Positions 18,032-27,359 of a stretch of 64,000 bases of DNA are shown in pieces; position 1 is the stretch's first letter; each line of letters begins with the position of its first letter. Below the pieces are notes generated by a model, which was not told where the DNA came from, ran no database searches, and was given only the letters and a program-made list of their open reading frames with translations. The translations under genes and the position numbers were made by a program. The DNA is from CAVZTA01 sp963778025. GTDB lineage: Bacteria > Chloroflexota > Limnocylindria > Limnocylindrales > CSP1-4. The DNA lies in assembly GCA_963778025.1 (NCBI GenBank), contig CAVZTA010000006.1:558001-622000 (forward strand), written 5' to 3'.

Positions 18032-20341
18032 ATGGCCATCGTCGAACCGCGCGAAGAGACCCGGATCGGCGTCTCGCGCCCGCGCCCCGACTCACGTGAA
18101 AAGGTCACCGGGCTGACCCGGTTCGAGGCCGATCGGCCGGTCATCGGGCTGCTCCATGCGCGCCTCGTGCCCAGCCTGTACGCGCACTCGCGGATCCGCG
18201 GCATCGACGCGTCAGAGGCCCTCGCGCTGCCCGGCGTGATCGCCGTGCTCACGGCCGCCGACCTGCCCATCCGCCATCGCGACGACATGCGGATGTTCGA
18301 GCCGCTGGCGCGCAGCGAGACCGTGTTCGCGGGGCAGCCGGTCGCGATGGTCATCGCCGAGTCCGAGTCGATCGCCGAGGACGCCGTCGGCCTCGTCACG
18401 ATCGACGCCGAGCCACTGCCAGCCGTCCTTGACCCGGAAGCCGCGATGGCGCCCGAGTCGCCGCTCGCCCGGCTCGTCCCGCTCGTGGACCACATCGACC
18501 TGGGCGGCGATGCCAAGCAGGCGCACGCCGCGGTCGGCGGCGAGGGCGCCGCGCTCGACGATGAGGAGCTGTCCGACAACGTCGCCGCCGGGAAGCGCTA
18601 CCGCGACGGGGACGCCGATGCGGCGCTCGCGGCATCGGACCACGTCGTCGAGGGCACGTTCACCACCTCGTGGGTCTACCAGGGCTACCTCGAGCCGCAC
18701 ACCGCGACCGCGTGGCTCGATCCCGACGGCACCCTCCGGGTGGAGAGCAGCACCCAGGGCACGTTCTACGCGCGCAAGCAGCTGGCGAAGATCTACGGCC
18801 TGCCGCTCGCTCGGATCCGGGTGAAGGGCTCCCCGCTGGGCGGCGCGTTCGGGTCGAAGCTCCTCGTGGTCGATCCGCTGGTCGCCGGTGCCGCCCTGAA
18901 GCTGCGACGCCCCATCCGCCTCGCGCTCACGCGCCAGGAGGACATGCGCGGCACGAACCCGGCGCCGGGATCGACGATCAAGCTGCGCATCGGGGCCCGC
19001 GCGGACGGCACGCTGACCGGCATCGATGCCCGCCTCGTCTTCGATGCCGGCGCGTTCACCGAATGGACGATCGAGGGCATCGCGGCCGTCCTCGTCGCGA
19101 ACGTCTACCGCTGGCAGGCGTTCGACATCCGGGCGTACGGCCTCCGGACGAACCGTTTCGGGACCGGCTCGTATCGCGGGCCCGGCGGCCCGCAGGCGTT
19201 CATCGCCATCGAGTCGCTCATCGACGAGCTCGCCCAGCGCGCCGGCATCGACCCCGTCGAGCTGCGCCGCCGGAACCTCGTCGCCGAGGGCGACCCCATG
19301 GTCGACGGCGAGACCTGGCCCAGGATCGGCGCCGGCGAGGTCCTCGCGGCCGCGGCTGCGCACCCACTGTGGCGTGATCGCGCGTCCCTGCCCCAGGGCG
19401 AGGGCGTGGGGTTGTCGCTCGGCGTCTGGCCGGGCGGCAAGGAGCCCGCCGCGGCGATCTGTCGCCTGAACAGCGACGGGACGTTGACGGTGGCGACCGG
19501 CATCGTCGACATGAGCGGCACCACGGGGACCTTCGCCCTCATCGCCGCCGAGGAGTTCGGGCTGCCGTTCGATGACGTGCACGTCGTGAGCCTCGACACC
19601 GAAGGCGCGCCGGTCGCGCCGATCAGCGGCGGCTCGGTCGTGACGTATGCCGCGGGCCAGGCCGTGCGGACCGCGGCCGCCGATGCGCGCAAGCAGCTCC
19701 TCGCCTACGCCGCGCACGAGTGGGAGATCTCCCCGGACGACCTCGAGATCGTCAACGGCATGGTCCAGCCCAAGGGCTCACCGGACCGTGGACGCTCCGT
19801 CCACGACTTCGCCGAGGAGCTGGGCGACTTCGGCAGCCACCACCCGCCGGTCGAAGGGCACGGCACGACCGTCCACAAGAGCCTCTCGCCCTCGACCGCC
19901 GCGCATCTCGTGCACGTCCGCCTGGATCCGCAGAGCGGCGAGGTCGAGACGCTGCGCGTGGTCGTCGCCCAGGACGTCGGGCGTGCCTTGAACCCGGCGC
20001 TCGTGATGGGCCAGATGCAGGGTGGCGCGGCGCAGGGCCTGGGCTGGGCCCTCTACGAGCGGCTCGTCCACGATGACGAGGGCCAGCTGCTCACCGGCTC
20101 GCTGATGGACTACACCCTGCCTCGCGCGGAGCACATCCCGGAGATCGACTCCCTCATCGTGGAGGTGCCCTCGCCCGATGGCCCGTTCGGTGCCAAGGGG
20201 ATCGGCGAAGCGAACGTGCTCTCGGCGCCGGCGGCGGTCGCCAATGCGATCGCGGCGGCCGGCGGGCCGCGCATGCGCGAGCTGCCGATGACCGCACCGC
20301 GGGTGTGGCGCGCGATGCACGAGGGGAACGGATCGGGATGA
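18032..20341 (+). CDS. Xanthine dehydrogenase-family molybdopterin-binding subunit
   Basis: 769-aa large subunit of a molybdenum hydroxylase (CoxL/XdhB/aldehyde oxidase family). The a/b-hammerhead domain is at about residues 15-150 (SREKVTGLTRFEADRPVIG and HSRIRGIDASEALALPGVIA). The molybdopterin domain includes GSPLGGAFGSKLL, SYRGPGGPQAFIAIESLIDE, GQAVRTAAADARKQLLAYAA and DVGRALNPALVMGQMQGGAA. KGIGEANVLSAPAAVANAI carries the expected catalytic Glu. The ribosome site is GGAGGACGG before ATG 18032. Unusually, no 2Fe-2S or FAD subunit gene is adjacent; instead a 199-aa unknown protein and a dehydrogenase follow with start-stop overlaps. Confidence 0.93.
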   Translation: MAIVEPREETRIGVSRPRPDSREKVTGLTRFEADRPVIGLLHARLVPSLYAHSRIRGIDASEALALPGVIAVLTAADLPIRHRDDMRMFEPLARSETVFAGQPVAMVIAESESIAEDAVGLVTIDAEPLPAVLDPEAAMAPESPLARLVPLVDHIDLGGDAKQAHAAVGGEGAALDDEELSDNVAAGKRYRDGDADAALAASDHVVEGTFTTSWVYQGYLEPHTATAWLDPDGTLRVESSTQGTFYARKQLAKIYGLPLARIRVKGSPLGGAFGSKLLVVDPLVAGAALKLRRPIRLALTRQEDMRGTNPAPGSTIKLRIGARADGTLTGIDARLVFDAGAFTEWTIEGIAAVLVANVYRWQAFDIRAYGLRTNRFGTGSYRGPGGPQAFIAIESLIDELAQRAGIDPVELRRRNLVAEGDPMVDGETWPRIGAGEVLAAAAAHPLWRDRASLPQGEGVGLSLGVWPGGKEPAAAICRLNSDGTLTVATGIVDMSGTTGTFALIAAEEFGLPFDDVHVVSLDTEGAPVAPISGGSVVTYAAGQAVRTAAADARKQLLAYAAHEWEISPDDLEIVNGMVQPKGSPDRGRSVHDFAEELGDFGSHHPPVEGHGTTVHKSLSPSTAAHLVHVRLDPQSGEVETLRVVVAQDVGRALNPALVMGQMQGGAAQGLGWALYERLVHDDEGQLLTGSLMDYTLPRAEHIPEIDSLIVEVPSPDGPFGAKGIGEANVLSAPAAVANAIAAAGGPRMRELPMTAPRVWRAMHEGNGSG

Positions 20342-20937
20342 CCGCGCGGGTCGTACCCGGCAGCGTCATCCTGATCATGGACCACAGCGTCATCACGCTG
20401 GCCGACGAGGCCGGGGGCGAGACGGCGTTCCTCAGCTGGTACGCGATCACGTACTCCGCGGCCTTCGGAGCCGGCAACGTCGCGCTGTTCGAGGCGCCGT
20501 CGCGCGACATCGCCGTCGTCCTCACCGACGACATCGGGCTCGGGGAGCGCTGGCAGGGACGGCTGCTGGGCATGGGCACCGAGCGGGCGTGCCTGCGTGT
20601 CCCGCCGGTCCGGGCGACGTTCGCGCGACGGCCGTACGCACCCGGCGGGTTCGGCGTCCGGATCACCGCCGACGGCCTCGAGATCGACGCCGACTGGGCC
20701 GGCGCCACGCTCCCGATGTGGGTCGACGGCGAGAACGGGAAGTTCCGCCCCGACGAGGACATCTGGTCCGCGTTCATCGAGGCGCCGGATGCCACGCTCA
20801 CCGTCGACGGCGAACGGCTGCCGGGTCGCCCGTTCCCCGACGACTACTGGGTCCGGGTCCTCGGGCGGCCACTGTCCTCGGCGCACGGCGCGTTCTCGGA
20901 GGTTCGCGTGACGCCCACGCCGGCAGCGGCCGGATGA
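20338..20937 (+). CDS. Conserved hypothetical protein, 199 aa, coupled to the hydroxylase
   Basis: Not recognised. The protein is soluble with no signal peptide. It begins with MTARVVPGSVILIMDHSVIT and contains FLSWYAITYSAAFGAGN, LGMGTERACLRVPPVRATF and a beta-rich second half (FGVRITADGLEIDADWAG, then DATLTVDGERLPG). Its ATG overlaps the hydroxylase stop and its stop overlaps the next dehydrogenase start (ATGA), so the three are translated together. A role tied to the pathway substrate is inferred from this position. Confidence 0.8.
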   Translation: MTARVVPGSVILIMDHSVITLADEAGGETAFLSWYAITYSAAFGAGNVALFEAPSRDIAVVLTDDIGLGERWQGRLLGMGTERACLRVPPVRATFARRPYAPGGFGVRITADGLEIDADWAGATLPMWVDGENGKFRPDEDIWSAFIEAPDATLTVDGERLPGRPFPDDYWVRVLGRPLSSAHGAFSEVRVTPTPAAAG

Positions 20938-21953
20938 ACACGCTGCGGCTGGGGATCGTCGGGGCCGGTGCGATCGCACGGGCCGAGCACCTGCCGCGAT
21001 TCCGGGCGATCGACGGCGTAGAGCTCGCTGCGGTCGCCAATCGGTCGGCGGAGTCGACGCGCCGCGTGGCCGCGGAGGAAGGGATCCCGCGCACGTTCGA
21101 CCGCTGGCAGGACCTCGTCGCCGACGACGGGATCGATGCCGTGCTCGTCGCGACCTGGCCCGATGTGCACGCCCCGGTGACCGTCGCGGCGCTCGAGGCC
21201 GGCAAGCACGTCCTGACCGAGGCGCGGATGGCCTCGACGCTCGAGGACGCACGGGCGATGGCCGCAGCGGCCGCGGCGCATCCCGATCACGTCGCGATGG
21301 TCGTGCCGGCGTCGTTCTCCCTGTGGGCGGATCGAACGCTCGCGCGGCTGGTCGGGGAGCGGGCGATCGGCACGCTCCGGCACGTTCGCGTCCTGTGGGA
21401 TGCCGGCGGGTCGGTGGCGCCGTCGGAGCATTGGCGCTGGCAGCGGGCGCACAGCGGCGTGAACGTGATGGCGCTCGGGATCCTCGCGGAGGCCATGGCC
21501 CGCTGGCTCGGGCCGGCGATCGCCGTCCAGGCGACGGGCCGGATCCTGCAGCCGTCCAAGCCGGGTCCGTCGGGACCCGTCGTCGGTGATGTCATCGACC
21601 ATCTGCTGGTCGTCGCGGAGTACCCGGGCGAGGTCACTGCCTCGATCGAGATGTCGATCGCGTCCGTGCCCGGCGGCACACGGATCGCGCTCCTCGGCGA
21701 CGACGGTTCGATCGAGGTGGACCTCGCAACCGAGACGCTGACCCGCGTCGGACGCGACGGGTCGCGGGCCCCGATCCCGATCCGCCCCGAGGACCGGCTC
21801 GGCTGGACCGCCGAGGTCGACTTCGTGCGCTCGATCCGGGAAGGAGCTCCCGTGGAGCTGACCGACTTCCCGACCGCGGTCGCGTACATGGCGTTCGTGG
21901 ACGCGGTCGACCGGTCGGTGCGGTCGGGCGGCCGGGTGGTCGTCCGGGCCTGA
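20934..21953 (+). CDS. Gfo/Idh/MocA family oxidoreductase (paralog 3)
   Basis: 339-aa NAD(P)-dependent dehydrogenase, intact. Rossmann start LRLGIVGAGAIARAEHLPRF, then DAVLVATWPDVHAPVTVAAL and HVLTEARMASTLEDARAM. In the last motif the usual EKP reads EAR, so the conserved Lys of the active-site motif is replaced by Ala. The C-terminal domain follows (HWRWQRAHSGVNVMALGILA). It forms a tightly overlapped operon with the molybdenum hydroxylase and the 199-aa protein. Loss of the Lys suggests altered chemistry or a binding role. Confidence 0.88.
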   Translation: MNTLRLGIVGAGAIARAEHLPRFRAIDGVELAAVANRSAESTRRVAAEEGIPRTFDRWQDLVADDGIDAVLVATWPDVHAPVTVAALEAGKHVLTEARMASTLEDARAMAAAAAAHPDHVAMVVPASFSLWADRTLARLVGERAIGTLRHVRVLWDAGGSVAPSEHWRWQRAHSGVNVMALGILAEAMARWLGPAIAVQATGRILQPSKPGPSGPVVGDVIDHLLVVAEYPGEVTASIEMSIASVPGGTRIALLGDDGSIEVDLATETLTRVGRDGSRAPIPIRPEDRLGWTAEVDFVRSIREGAPVELTDFPTAVAYMAFVDAVDRSVRSGGRVVVRA

Positions 21954-21989
21954 GCCCCATCGACATCCTCGGCGACGCGGGTGCGGCGC

Positions 21990-24900
21990 CTAGTTGCGGT
22001 GCTCTGTCGATCCTCGCGAGTCCAGCAGACCGAGCCCGATCGCATCGGTCGCGATCTCGACCCTGCTTCTGGCCCCGAGCTTGCCCTTGATCATCGATAC
22101 ATGGAACGACGCCGTCTTCTTGCTGATGAAGAGGGCGTCGGCGATCTCGCCGTCAGAACGCCCGGCCGCGACGAGCACCAGCACTTCGCGTTCGCGCGGG
22201 GTGAGGTCATGTCTGCCGTGCGGCGCGTCCCGCGGCTGGAGGTGGGTCGGATCCACATCCGCCTGATCCAGATCCACGCCCTCGACGGCTTCGTCCTGGC
22301 TGACGCGCCCCTCGGCGGGCTCGAGGGCGATCCCAGCCCGACCCGCAAGCCTCTCGGTCGCGCGGCGTAGCGGCACGGCACCCAGGCGGATCGCGATGCT
22401 GTATGCCTCATCGAGGGCACGAGCGGCCCGCGGCCGGTCGCGACGGAGCGCGAGGGTCGCCTCTGCCTCTCGCATCAGGGCGTAGCCGCGCATGTCGGGA
22501 GCCTGGACCATGGCCCACCCAGCGGCGGCTGCCACCCATCGATCGGGATCGGGCGCCGCCTGGAGGCGTGTGAACTCCGCTTCGCAGTGCGCGAGCCATG
22601 TCGCGACCTTCGGTCGTGCGATGGGGACGAAGGTCGCCGCATCTGCCGCGAGCGCCCGCATTCGCGCGAGCAGGTCGGCGCCACGCGCGCTCGAGATCGT
22701 GACGTCGGCGTCGTCCTGGCGTGCCCTGGCGAGTCGGGCGAGGTCGGCTTCTGCCCGCATGCCAGCCGCGAGCATCGGGCTCGCAGACCGGGTCGGGAGC
22801 CCAGGTGCGGCAACGAGGGTGTCGAAGACGGCCGCACGGGCGGCGAGTGGCTCGTCCCGCCAAAGCGCGAGCTCGGCGAGTGCCGTCGCGGCCCTCCACG
22901 TCGCTTGTAGCCGGGCGAGGAACCGCACGCGTGACGCCCTCCGCTGTGCCGCCTCGAACTGGCCCCGGCGCGCCTCCAGCTGCAAGTGCATCGCCTCGAG
23001 TTCGAGCTCGCTGAGGGCAGACAGCTCGTGTCGTAGGGCCCGAGCCAAGGCGTCTGCCGCCTCATCCCAGCGTCCCAGGCCGATGAGCGTCCATGCCATC
23101 GTCCCCAGGGCGTTATACGTGGCGGCCGCTGATGACCCGAGTCCGTGCTCCGAGGCGTAAGCCTCACACTCGAGGGCTGCAGTGATCGTTTCGTCGAGGC
23201 GTCCCGCTTCCCAGAAGGAGTACCCGAGCCACGTCAAGGCGCCAGCGGCCTCGTGGACATCGCCCAGATCGCGTGCGATCTCGTAGCCTCGACGGATGGT
23301 CGCGAGGCCAGGATCGACGTCACCCAACAGCACCATGGCCTTGCCAAGCGGCACCAGCGCCCGGCTCTCGACGTGCGGGGCGCCGGCCGAACGCGCGACC
23401 GAGAGCGCCGCTTCGCACAGCGGGATGGCCTCGGCTGGTCGGTCCATCTCGACGGAGTAGCGGCCGAGTCCGGACAGGACCCACGACCGGGCAGCCGTGG
23501 GCGGTTCGGCCGGCACCAGGCGGACCGCCTCCCGGTACGCCGCGAGGGTCGTCTCGAGGTCGGCAAGGAACCAGCTGTATTGACCGAGTCGCTCCTGGAG
23601 CAGCCCGGCACGCATGGGGTCGCGAGTCGGGTCGACGAGGCTGATGGCCTCTCTGATGTACGCCACGGACCGGATGGGGGCCGGGCCGGCCGCGTGGAAC
23701 GCCGCACGCGTCAGCAGCTCGACGCGATCGAGCGAGGCGCGGGCGTCGGCGTCGGGGACCTGGTCCCAGAGCTCGAGCGCACGCTCGAAGCTCGCTCGAG
23801 CCTCGGCAAAGGCGTAGATCGCCTCCGCGGCGAGGGCTGCTCTGATCGAGGCATCGAACGCGCGCGGCAGGTCGTGCGCGGCCTGCCAGTGGTAGGCAAG
23901 CTCGGCCGCTCGGAACGCCTCGCCATCGGGCTGCGCCTCCGCGGCGAGGGCTCGCGCGAACGCGGCATGGAGTCGGGACCGCTCGCCTGGCAGCAGGTCG
24001 CCGTAGACGGCCTCGCGGACAAGGGCGTGACGGAAGGCGTACCGCTCCTCCGTCGGTCCTTCCCGCTGCACGAGGATGTGATGGGCGATCGCCTCGCCCA
24101 GGGCTCGATCGAGTTCGCGTTCGTCGGTCCCGCTGACACTCGCCAGCAGCGCCGGTGCGACGCGGTTCCCTCCCGCCGACGCGAGGCGAACCAGCGCTCG
24201 GGCGGGCTCACTCATCGTCGCGACGCGTGCGAGCAGCACCTCCCGCAGCGAGTCGGGCAGCCGGCCGGTCGTGCCGGCGGCAAGCAACTCCTCGGCGTAG
24301 AAGGCGTTGCCCTCCGAGCGCGCCAGGATGCTCTCGAGAAGCTCCGGATCGGGCTCGACGCCCAGGATCGCGGCGAGTTGGGCGGCGAGCTCGGACCGAT
24401 CGAAGCGGCCGAGCTCCAGGCGTTCCACCCGACCGCTGCGCTCCTGTTCGGCGAGGAACGGCAGCAGCGGGTGGGACGGGTCGAGCTCGTCAGAGCGGTA
24501 GGACACGACCAGCACGATCGGTCCCTGGCGCAGGTTACGAGCCAGGAAGCCGAGCAGGTCGAGGGTGGACCGGTCGACCCAGTGGACGTCCTCGAAGATG
24601 ATGAGCAGCGGTGCTCGCGCGGCGAGCCGCTCGAAGAAGAAGAGCAGGTGTTCGAACAGCCGGCCCTGCGCGGAGCTGTCGGGCGGCTCACTCGCATGCG
24701 GGGAGCCAGCCTCATCGAGGCGTGGCATCAGCCGCGCCAGATCCGCGCGACCCGTCCCGAGGAGCTCATCGAGCTCGGCAGGCGGCAGCGCCCGCGTGAG
24801 CCCGCGCAGCGCCTCGATCAGCGGTCCGTACGGCAGCCCTTCGGTCCCGACCTGGACGCAGCCGCCTTCAAGGACCTGGCATCCCATCGCGATGGCGCGG

Positions 24901-25067
24901 TCGGAGACCTCGCGAAGGAAGCGCGTCTTGCCGACGCCCGCCTCGCCGCCCACGATGATGAACGCAGGCGGGCCATCGCGGGCGGCCAGGGCTGCGGTCA
25001 GATGGTCGAGCTCGGATCGACGTCCGATCAGCACCGGGCTCGTAACGCTTACGGCCACGCCGCCCAT
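21990..25067 (-). CDS. Large ATP-binding LuxR-family transcriptional regulator (AAA/TPR/LuxR)
   Basis: 1025-aa STAND-type regulator. The N-terminal AAA domain has IVGGEAGVGKTRFL (Walker A, about residues 37-50) and LLIIFEDVHWVDRSTLDLLG (Walker B). Then come an arginine-rich lid and a TPR-like helical region (about 400-900). The C-terminal LuxR helix-turn-helix is DLTPREREVLVLVAAGRSDG, then EIADALFISKKTASFHVSMI. Such MalT-like or orphan LALs couple ligand sensing and ATP to promoter activation. It is monocistronic and convergent with the hydroxylase operon, so a regulatory link is possible but unproven. Confidence 0.93.
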   Translation of the reverse strand: MGGVAVSVTSPVLIGRRSELDHLTAALAARDGPPAFIIVGGEAGVGKTRFLREVSDRAIAMGCQVLEGGCVQVGTEGLPYGPLIEALRGLTRALPPAELDELLGTGRADLARLMPRLDEAGSPHASEPPDSSAQGRLFEHLLFFFERLAARAPLLIIFEDVHWVDRSTLDLLGFLARNLRQGPIVLVVSYRSDELDPSHPLLPFLAEQERSGRVERLELGRFDRSELAAQLAAILGVEPDPELLESILARSEGNAFYAEELLAAGTTGRLPDSLREVLLARVATMSEPARALVRLASAGGNRVAPALLASVSGTDERELDRALGEAIAHHILVQREGPTEERYAFRHALVREAVYGDLLPGERSRLHAAFARALAAEAQPDGEAFRAAELAYHWQAAHDLPRAFDASIRAALAAEAIYAFAEARASFERALELWDQVPDADARASLDRVELLTRAAFHAAGPAPIRSVAYIREAISLVDPTRDPMRAGLLQERLGQYSWFLADLETTLAAYREAVRLVPAEPPTAARSWVLSGLGRYSVEMDRPAEAIPLCEAALSVARSAGAPHVESRALVPLGKAMVLLGDVDPGLATIRRGYEIARDLGDVHEAAGALTWLGYSFWEAGRLDETITAALECEAYASEHGLGSSAAATYNALGTMAWTLIGLGRWDEAADALARALRHELSALSELELEAMHLQLEARRGQFEAAQRRASRVRFLARLQATWRAATALAELALWRDEPLAARAAVFDTLVAAPGLPTRSASPMLAAGMRAEADLARLARARQDDADVTISSARGADLLARMRALAADAATFVPIARPKVATWLAHCEAEFTRLQAAPDPDRWVAAAAGWAMVQAPDMRGYALMREAEATLALRRDRPRAARALDEAYSIAIRLGAVPLRRATERLAGRAGIALEPAEGRVSQDEAVEGVDLDQADVDPTHLQPRDAPHGRHDLTPREREVLVLVAAGRSDGEIADALFISKKTASFHVSMIKGKLGARSRVEIATDAIGLGLLDSRGSTEHRN

Positions 25068-25226
25068 TCTGCATCTCGACCGTCAGCCGTCCGTGCCTGA
25101 GAGCGGCCGTCACGGTGCAGAACAAGGAACGACCAAGGAGCTCCCCGATGCGCGGTGACCTCCTTGTCCCGATGCTCGGCATCGTGATGGTCCGGGATGC
25201 GGCCACACGATCGGAGGGACGCGACG

Positions 25227-25583
25227 ATGCATCAGCAGCAGGGACTCCAGCAGGCGGGCTTCCGTCGCGGACTGCGCGTGGGTATCGGCACGCTGGCCAT
25301 CGCGATGGCGATGGCGTTCATCGCGGGTGCGCTCGTGTTCGCGCTCGCGTCCCGCAGCTCGGTGACCGTCCCGCCGGCCGCCGTCATCGCCACCGGTCCG
25401 GGTCCCGCCATCGCTCAGGATCCTCCTGGTACGGGCGGGATCGCGTCGGTCGGGGCCACGCCGGTCGGCGCGACAGCGCTGACCCGCGAACGGTTCGTTG
25501 ACGACTTCGCCGTGGTGCCGGCCGCCGGCGTCGGCTCGCCGTCCCGCGAACTGCTCGTGGACGACTTCATCCCCGCGCGATGA
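25227..25583 (+). CDS. Small single-pass membrane protein with repeated DDF tail motif
   Basis: 118-aa protein of unknown function. After MHQQQGLQQAGFRRGL there is one transmembrane helix (about residues 21-42). A Pro/Gly/Ala-rich linker follows and two similar segments end the protein, TRERFVDDFAVV and SRELLVDDFIPAR. The second is at the very C-terminus, which could be a sorting or binding tag. The start is ATG 25227, weakly preceded by GGAGGGACG. An in-frame start at 25197 is less likely. Confidence 0.6.
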   Translation: MHQQQGLQQAGFRRGLRVGIGTLAIAMAMAFIAGALVFALASRSSVTVPPAAVIATGPGPAIAQDPPGTGGIASVGATPVGATALTRERFVDDFAVVPAAGVGSPSRELLVDDFIPAR

Positions 25584-25674
25584 GTCGACTGCCGCACCGC
25601 AGCGACTGCGGTCCGAGCGGGGCCCGGGGAGCGTCGTCGCGTCCTTGACCCGCGAGCGGCGGGGCGAGGCCTCC

Positions 25675-26706
25675 CTAGCGGGCGGCCGCCGCGACGGGCC
25701 GGCTCGCCGTGCGAGCGTCCTCCCAGAGCGCCTCGCTCCAGTCGACCCACTCGTGGATGCCGGAGCGTCGATAGCCGTCCTGGATGCGCCGGATCGAGTC
25801 GGCCGAGAGCGGCTGCTGCGCCGGGAACGCGGGTCCCATCCGCAGGCCGAGAGCCTCCATGCCCGCTCGCGCGTGCGGGCCCTCGCCCATGCTCGCCCAG
25901 ACGACGTCCTCGGGCTCGGCGAGGCCCAGGAACGGGTCGACGTAGCTGCGCAGGAGCAGCTCGTCGAGCTCGTCGTAGCGGCGGTCGCGGAACAGCTCCC
26001 ATTCGTGGAGCACGAAGCGCGGCGCGACGAGCAGGTCGGAGTTCACGAAGCCCGTCGCTCCCAGTTTCGCGGGCAGCGACAGTGCCGCCGGCATGTCGTT
26101 GTCGATGAAGTTCAGCTGGTCCGCGTACCGCCGGTACATCGACGTCGCGAACTTCTGGTCATACGACGACCACTTCACGCCGACGACGTTGGCCATGCCG
26201 ATGAACGCCTCGAACACCGGCTCGCCGAAGTCGTAGCCGGGCATCGGGTTGGCCCACGGCGTGTTGTACGCGAAGATCCCGATGTCGACGGCGTCGTTGA
26301 TCCTCCGGAAGTGCTCGATGACCTCGCGGTGGGTCGGGACCATGTAGTGCGGCGGCGCGACCTGCACGAAGTCGCACCCCGATCGCGCGGCCCACTCGGC
26401 CTTGGCGACGGCCTCGCGCGCCGACAGCTCGAAGATGCCCGCGATGATCGGCACGCGTCCGTCGGCGACCTCCGCGGCGAGCCGGACCTGGTCGCGCCAC
26501 TCGTCGTCCGAGAGGAAATAGCCCTCCGAGCCACCGGCGGCCACCATGAGGCAGCCGTTGCCGGTGGTGATGCCCTGGCGGATCACCCAATCGAGATGGA
26601 ACGCCTGCTTTGCGAGGTCGGGCGTGTGGTCCTCGAAGGTGAACGTGCGCAGCGCACCCACCGGCCCGACGAGCTGCCGCCGTCGATCGACGCCTTGAAC
26701 CGCCAT
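25675..26706 (-). CDS. Dihydrodipicolinate synthase family protein (second copy)
   Basis: About 343-aa class I aldolase-family protein, intact. TIM-barrel landmarks are HLDWVIRQGITTGNGCLMVA, VPIIAGIFELSAREAVAKAE, FVQVAPPHYMVPTHREVIEH, GIFAYNTPWANPMPGYD (Tyr proton relay) and VVGVKWSSYDQKFATSMY, with Lys as the Schiff-base residue. The start is ATG 26706 (MAVQG) or 26727. It differs clearly from the copy at 4432-5377. The adjacent genes are unrelated, so the substrate remains open; 2-keto-3-deoxy acids are typical for non-lysine members. Confidence 0.88.
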   Translation of the reverse strand: MAVQGVDRRRQLVGPVGALRTFTFEDHTPDLAKQAFHLDWVIRQGITTGNGCLMVAAGGSEGYFLSDDEWRDQVRLAAEVADGRVPIIAGIFELSAREAVAKAEWAARSGCDFVQVAPPHYMVPTHREVIEHFRRINDAVDIGIFAYNTPWANPMPGYDFGEPVFEAFIGMANVVGVKWSSYDQKFATSMYRRYADQLNFIDNDMPAALSLPAKLGATGFVNSDLLVAPRFVLHEWELFRDRRYDELDELLLRSYVDPFLGLAEPEDVVWASMGEGPHARAGMEALGLRMGPAFPAQQPLSADSIRRIQDGYRRSGIHEWVDWSEALWEDARTASRPVAAAAR

Positions 26707-26873
26707 CGCGTCCTCCGTCGCATCCACGCCGCTGACGTGCTCATCGTACGGCTCGACACCGGCCAGGGCCCGCTCCCAAGCCAGTCATCAGTTCGTCGTG
26801 TGCGACTCGAACACCACGAGGCACGAGGTCCGGTTCGGCACTGCGACGCCTGCCCGATCGTGGCCCGCGAGGC

Positions 26874-27326
26874 TCAGCGCGGTCGCGGCCCGTCCCACGA
26901 CCAGCGTGCGATGCCCATCCCCGCCGGGACATCGTCGGCCGACGCGTGATAGCGCGCCATCGAGTCGGTCGTCGCCCAGGCGAAGTAGTCGTGGAGGGTT
27001 CGCCGGAGGTCCTCGTCGGCGGTGAGCCCGGCATCCTCGAGTGCCTGGTCGAAGCAGGCGATCGCACGCCGGTCCATCTCCTCGTGGACGCCGTTGCCGC
27101 TGTGCAGGCGAACGACCGAGGTCTCGTCGCCGTAGTGCTCGGAGTACGTCGCCGGCCCGCCGAGTGCCTCGGCCCAATACGCGGCGAGGCGACGGGTGTG
27201 GTCCGGATGGAAGCCGTGGCTGAACGCGTGGCTGACCACCTCGTCCACCATCACCCGCCGGTGCCACGCCTCGGCCAGCCGCAAGAGACCCGCATCGCCG
27301 CCCGCGGCTTCGTACACGCTGCGCAT
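26874..27326 (-). CDS. Group II truncated hemoglobin-like globin
   Basis: 150-aa globin. The sequence DEVVSHAFSHGFHPDHTRRL, then AAYWAEALGGPATYSEHYGD and VVRLHSGNGVHEEMDRRAIA follows the truncated-globin helix pattern, with His in the VVRLHSG segment as proximal ligand. Such proteins bind O2 or NO and serve in redox protection. It is 33 bp downstream of the start side of nothing obvious; the hydrolase gene ends at 27360 and is transcribed in the same direction, so it could be read through. Confidence 0.8.
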   Translation of the reverse strand: MRSVYEAAGGDAGLLRLAEAWHRRVMVDEVVSHAFSHGFHPDHTRRLAAYWAEALGGPATYSEHYGDETSVVRLHSGNGVHEEMDRRAIACFDQALEDAGLTADEDLRRTLHDYFAWATTDSMARYHASADDVPAGMGIARWSWDGPRPR

Positions 27327-27359
27327 GTCTCGAGGATGCCACGGGCGGCTCGGGGGCGA

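Noticed and set aside
23145..25100. 651-aa plus-strand open frame opposite the LuxR regulator
   Set aside because: Antisense shadow; Walker and LuxR motifs are on the minus strand and explain the region fully.
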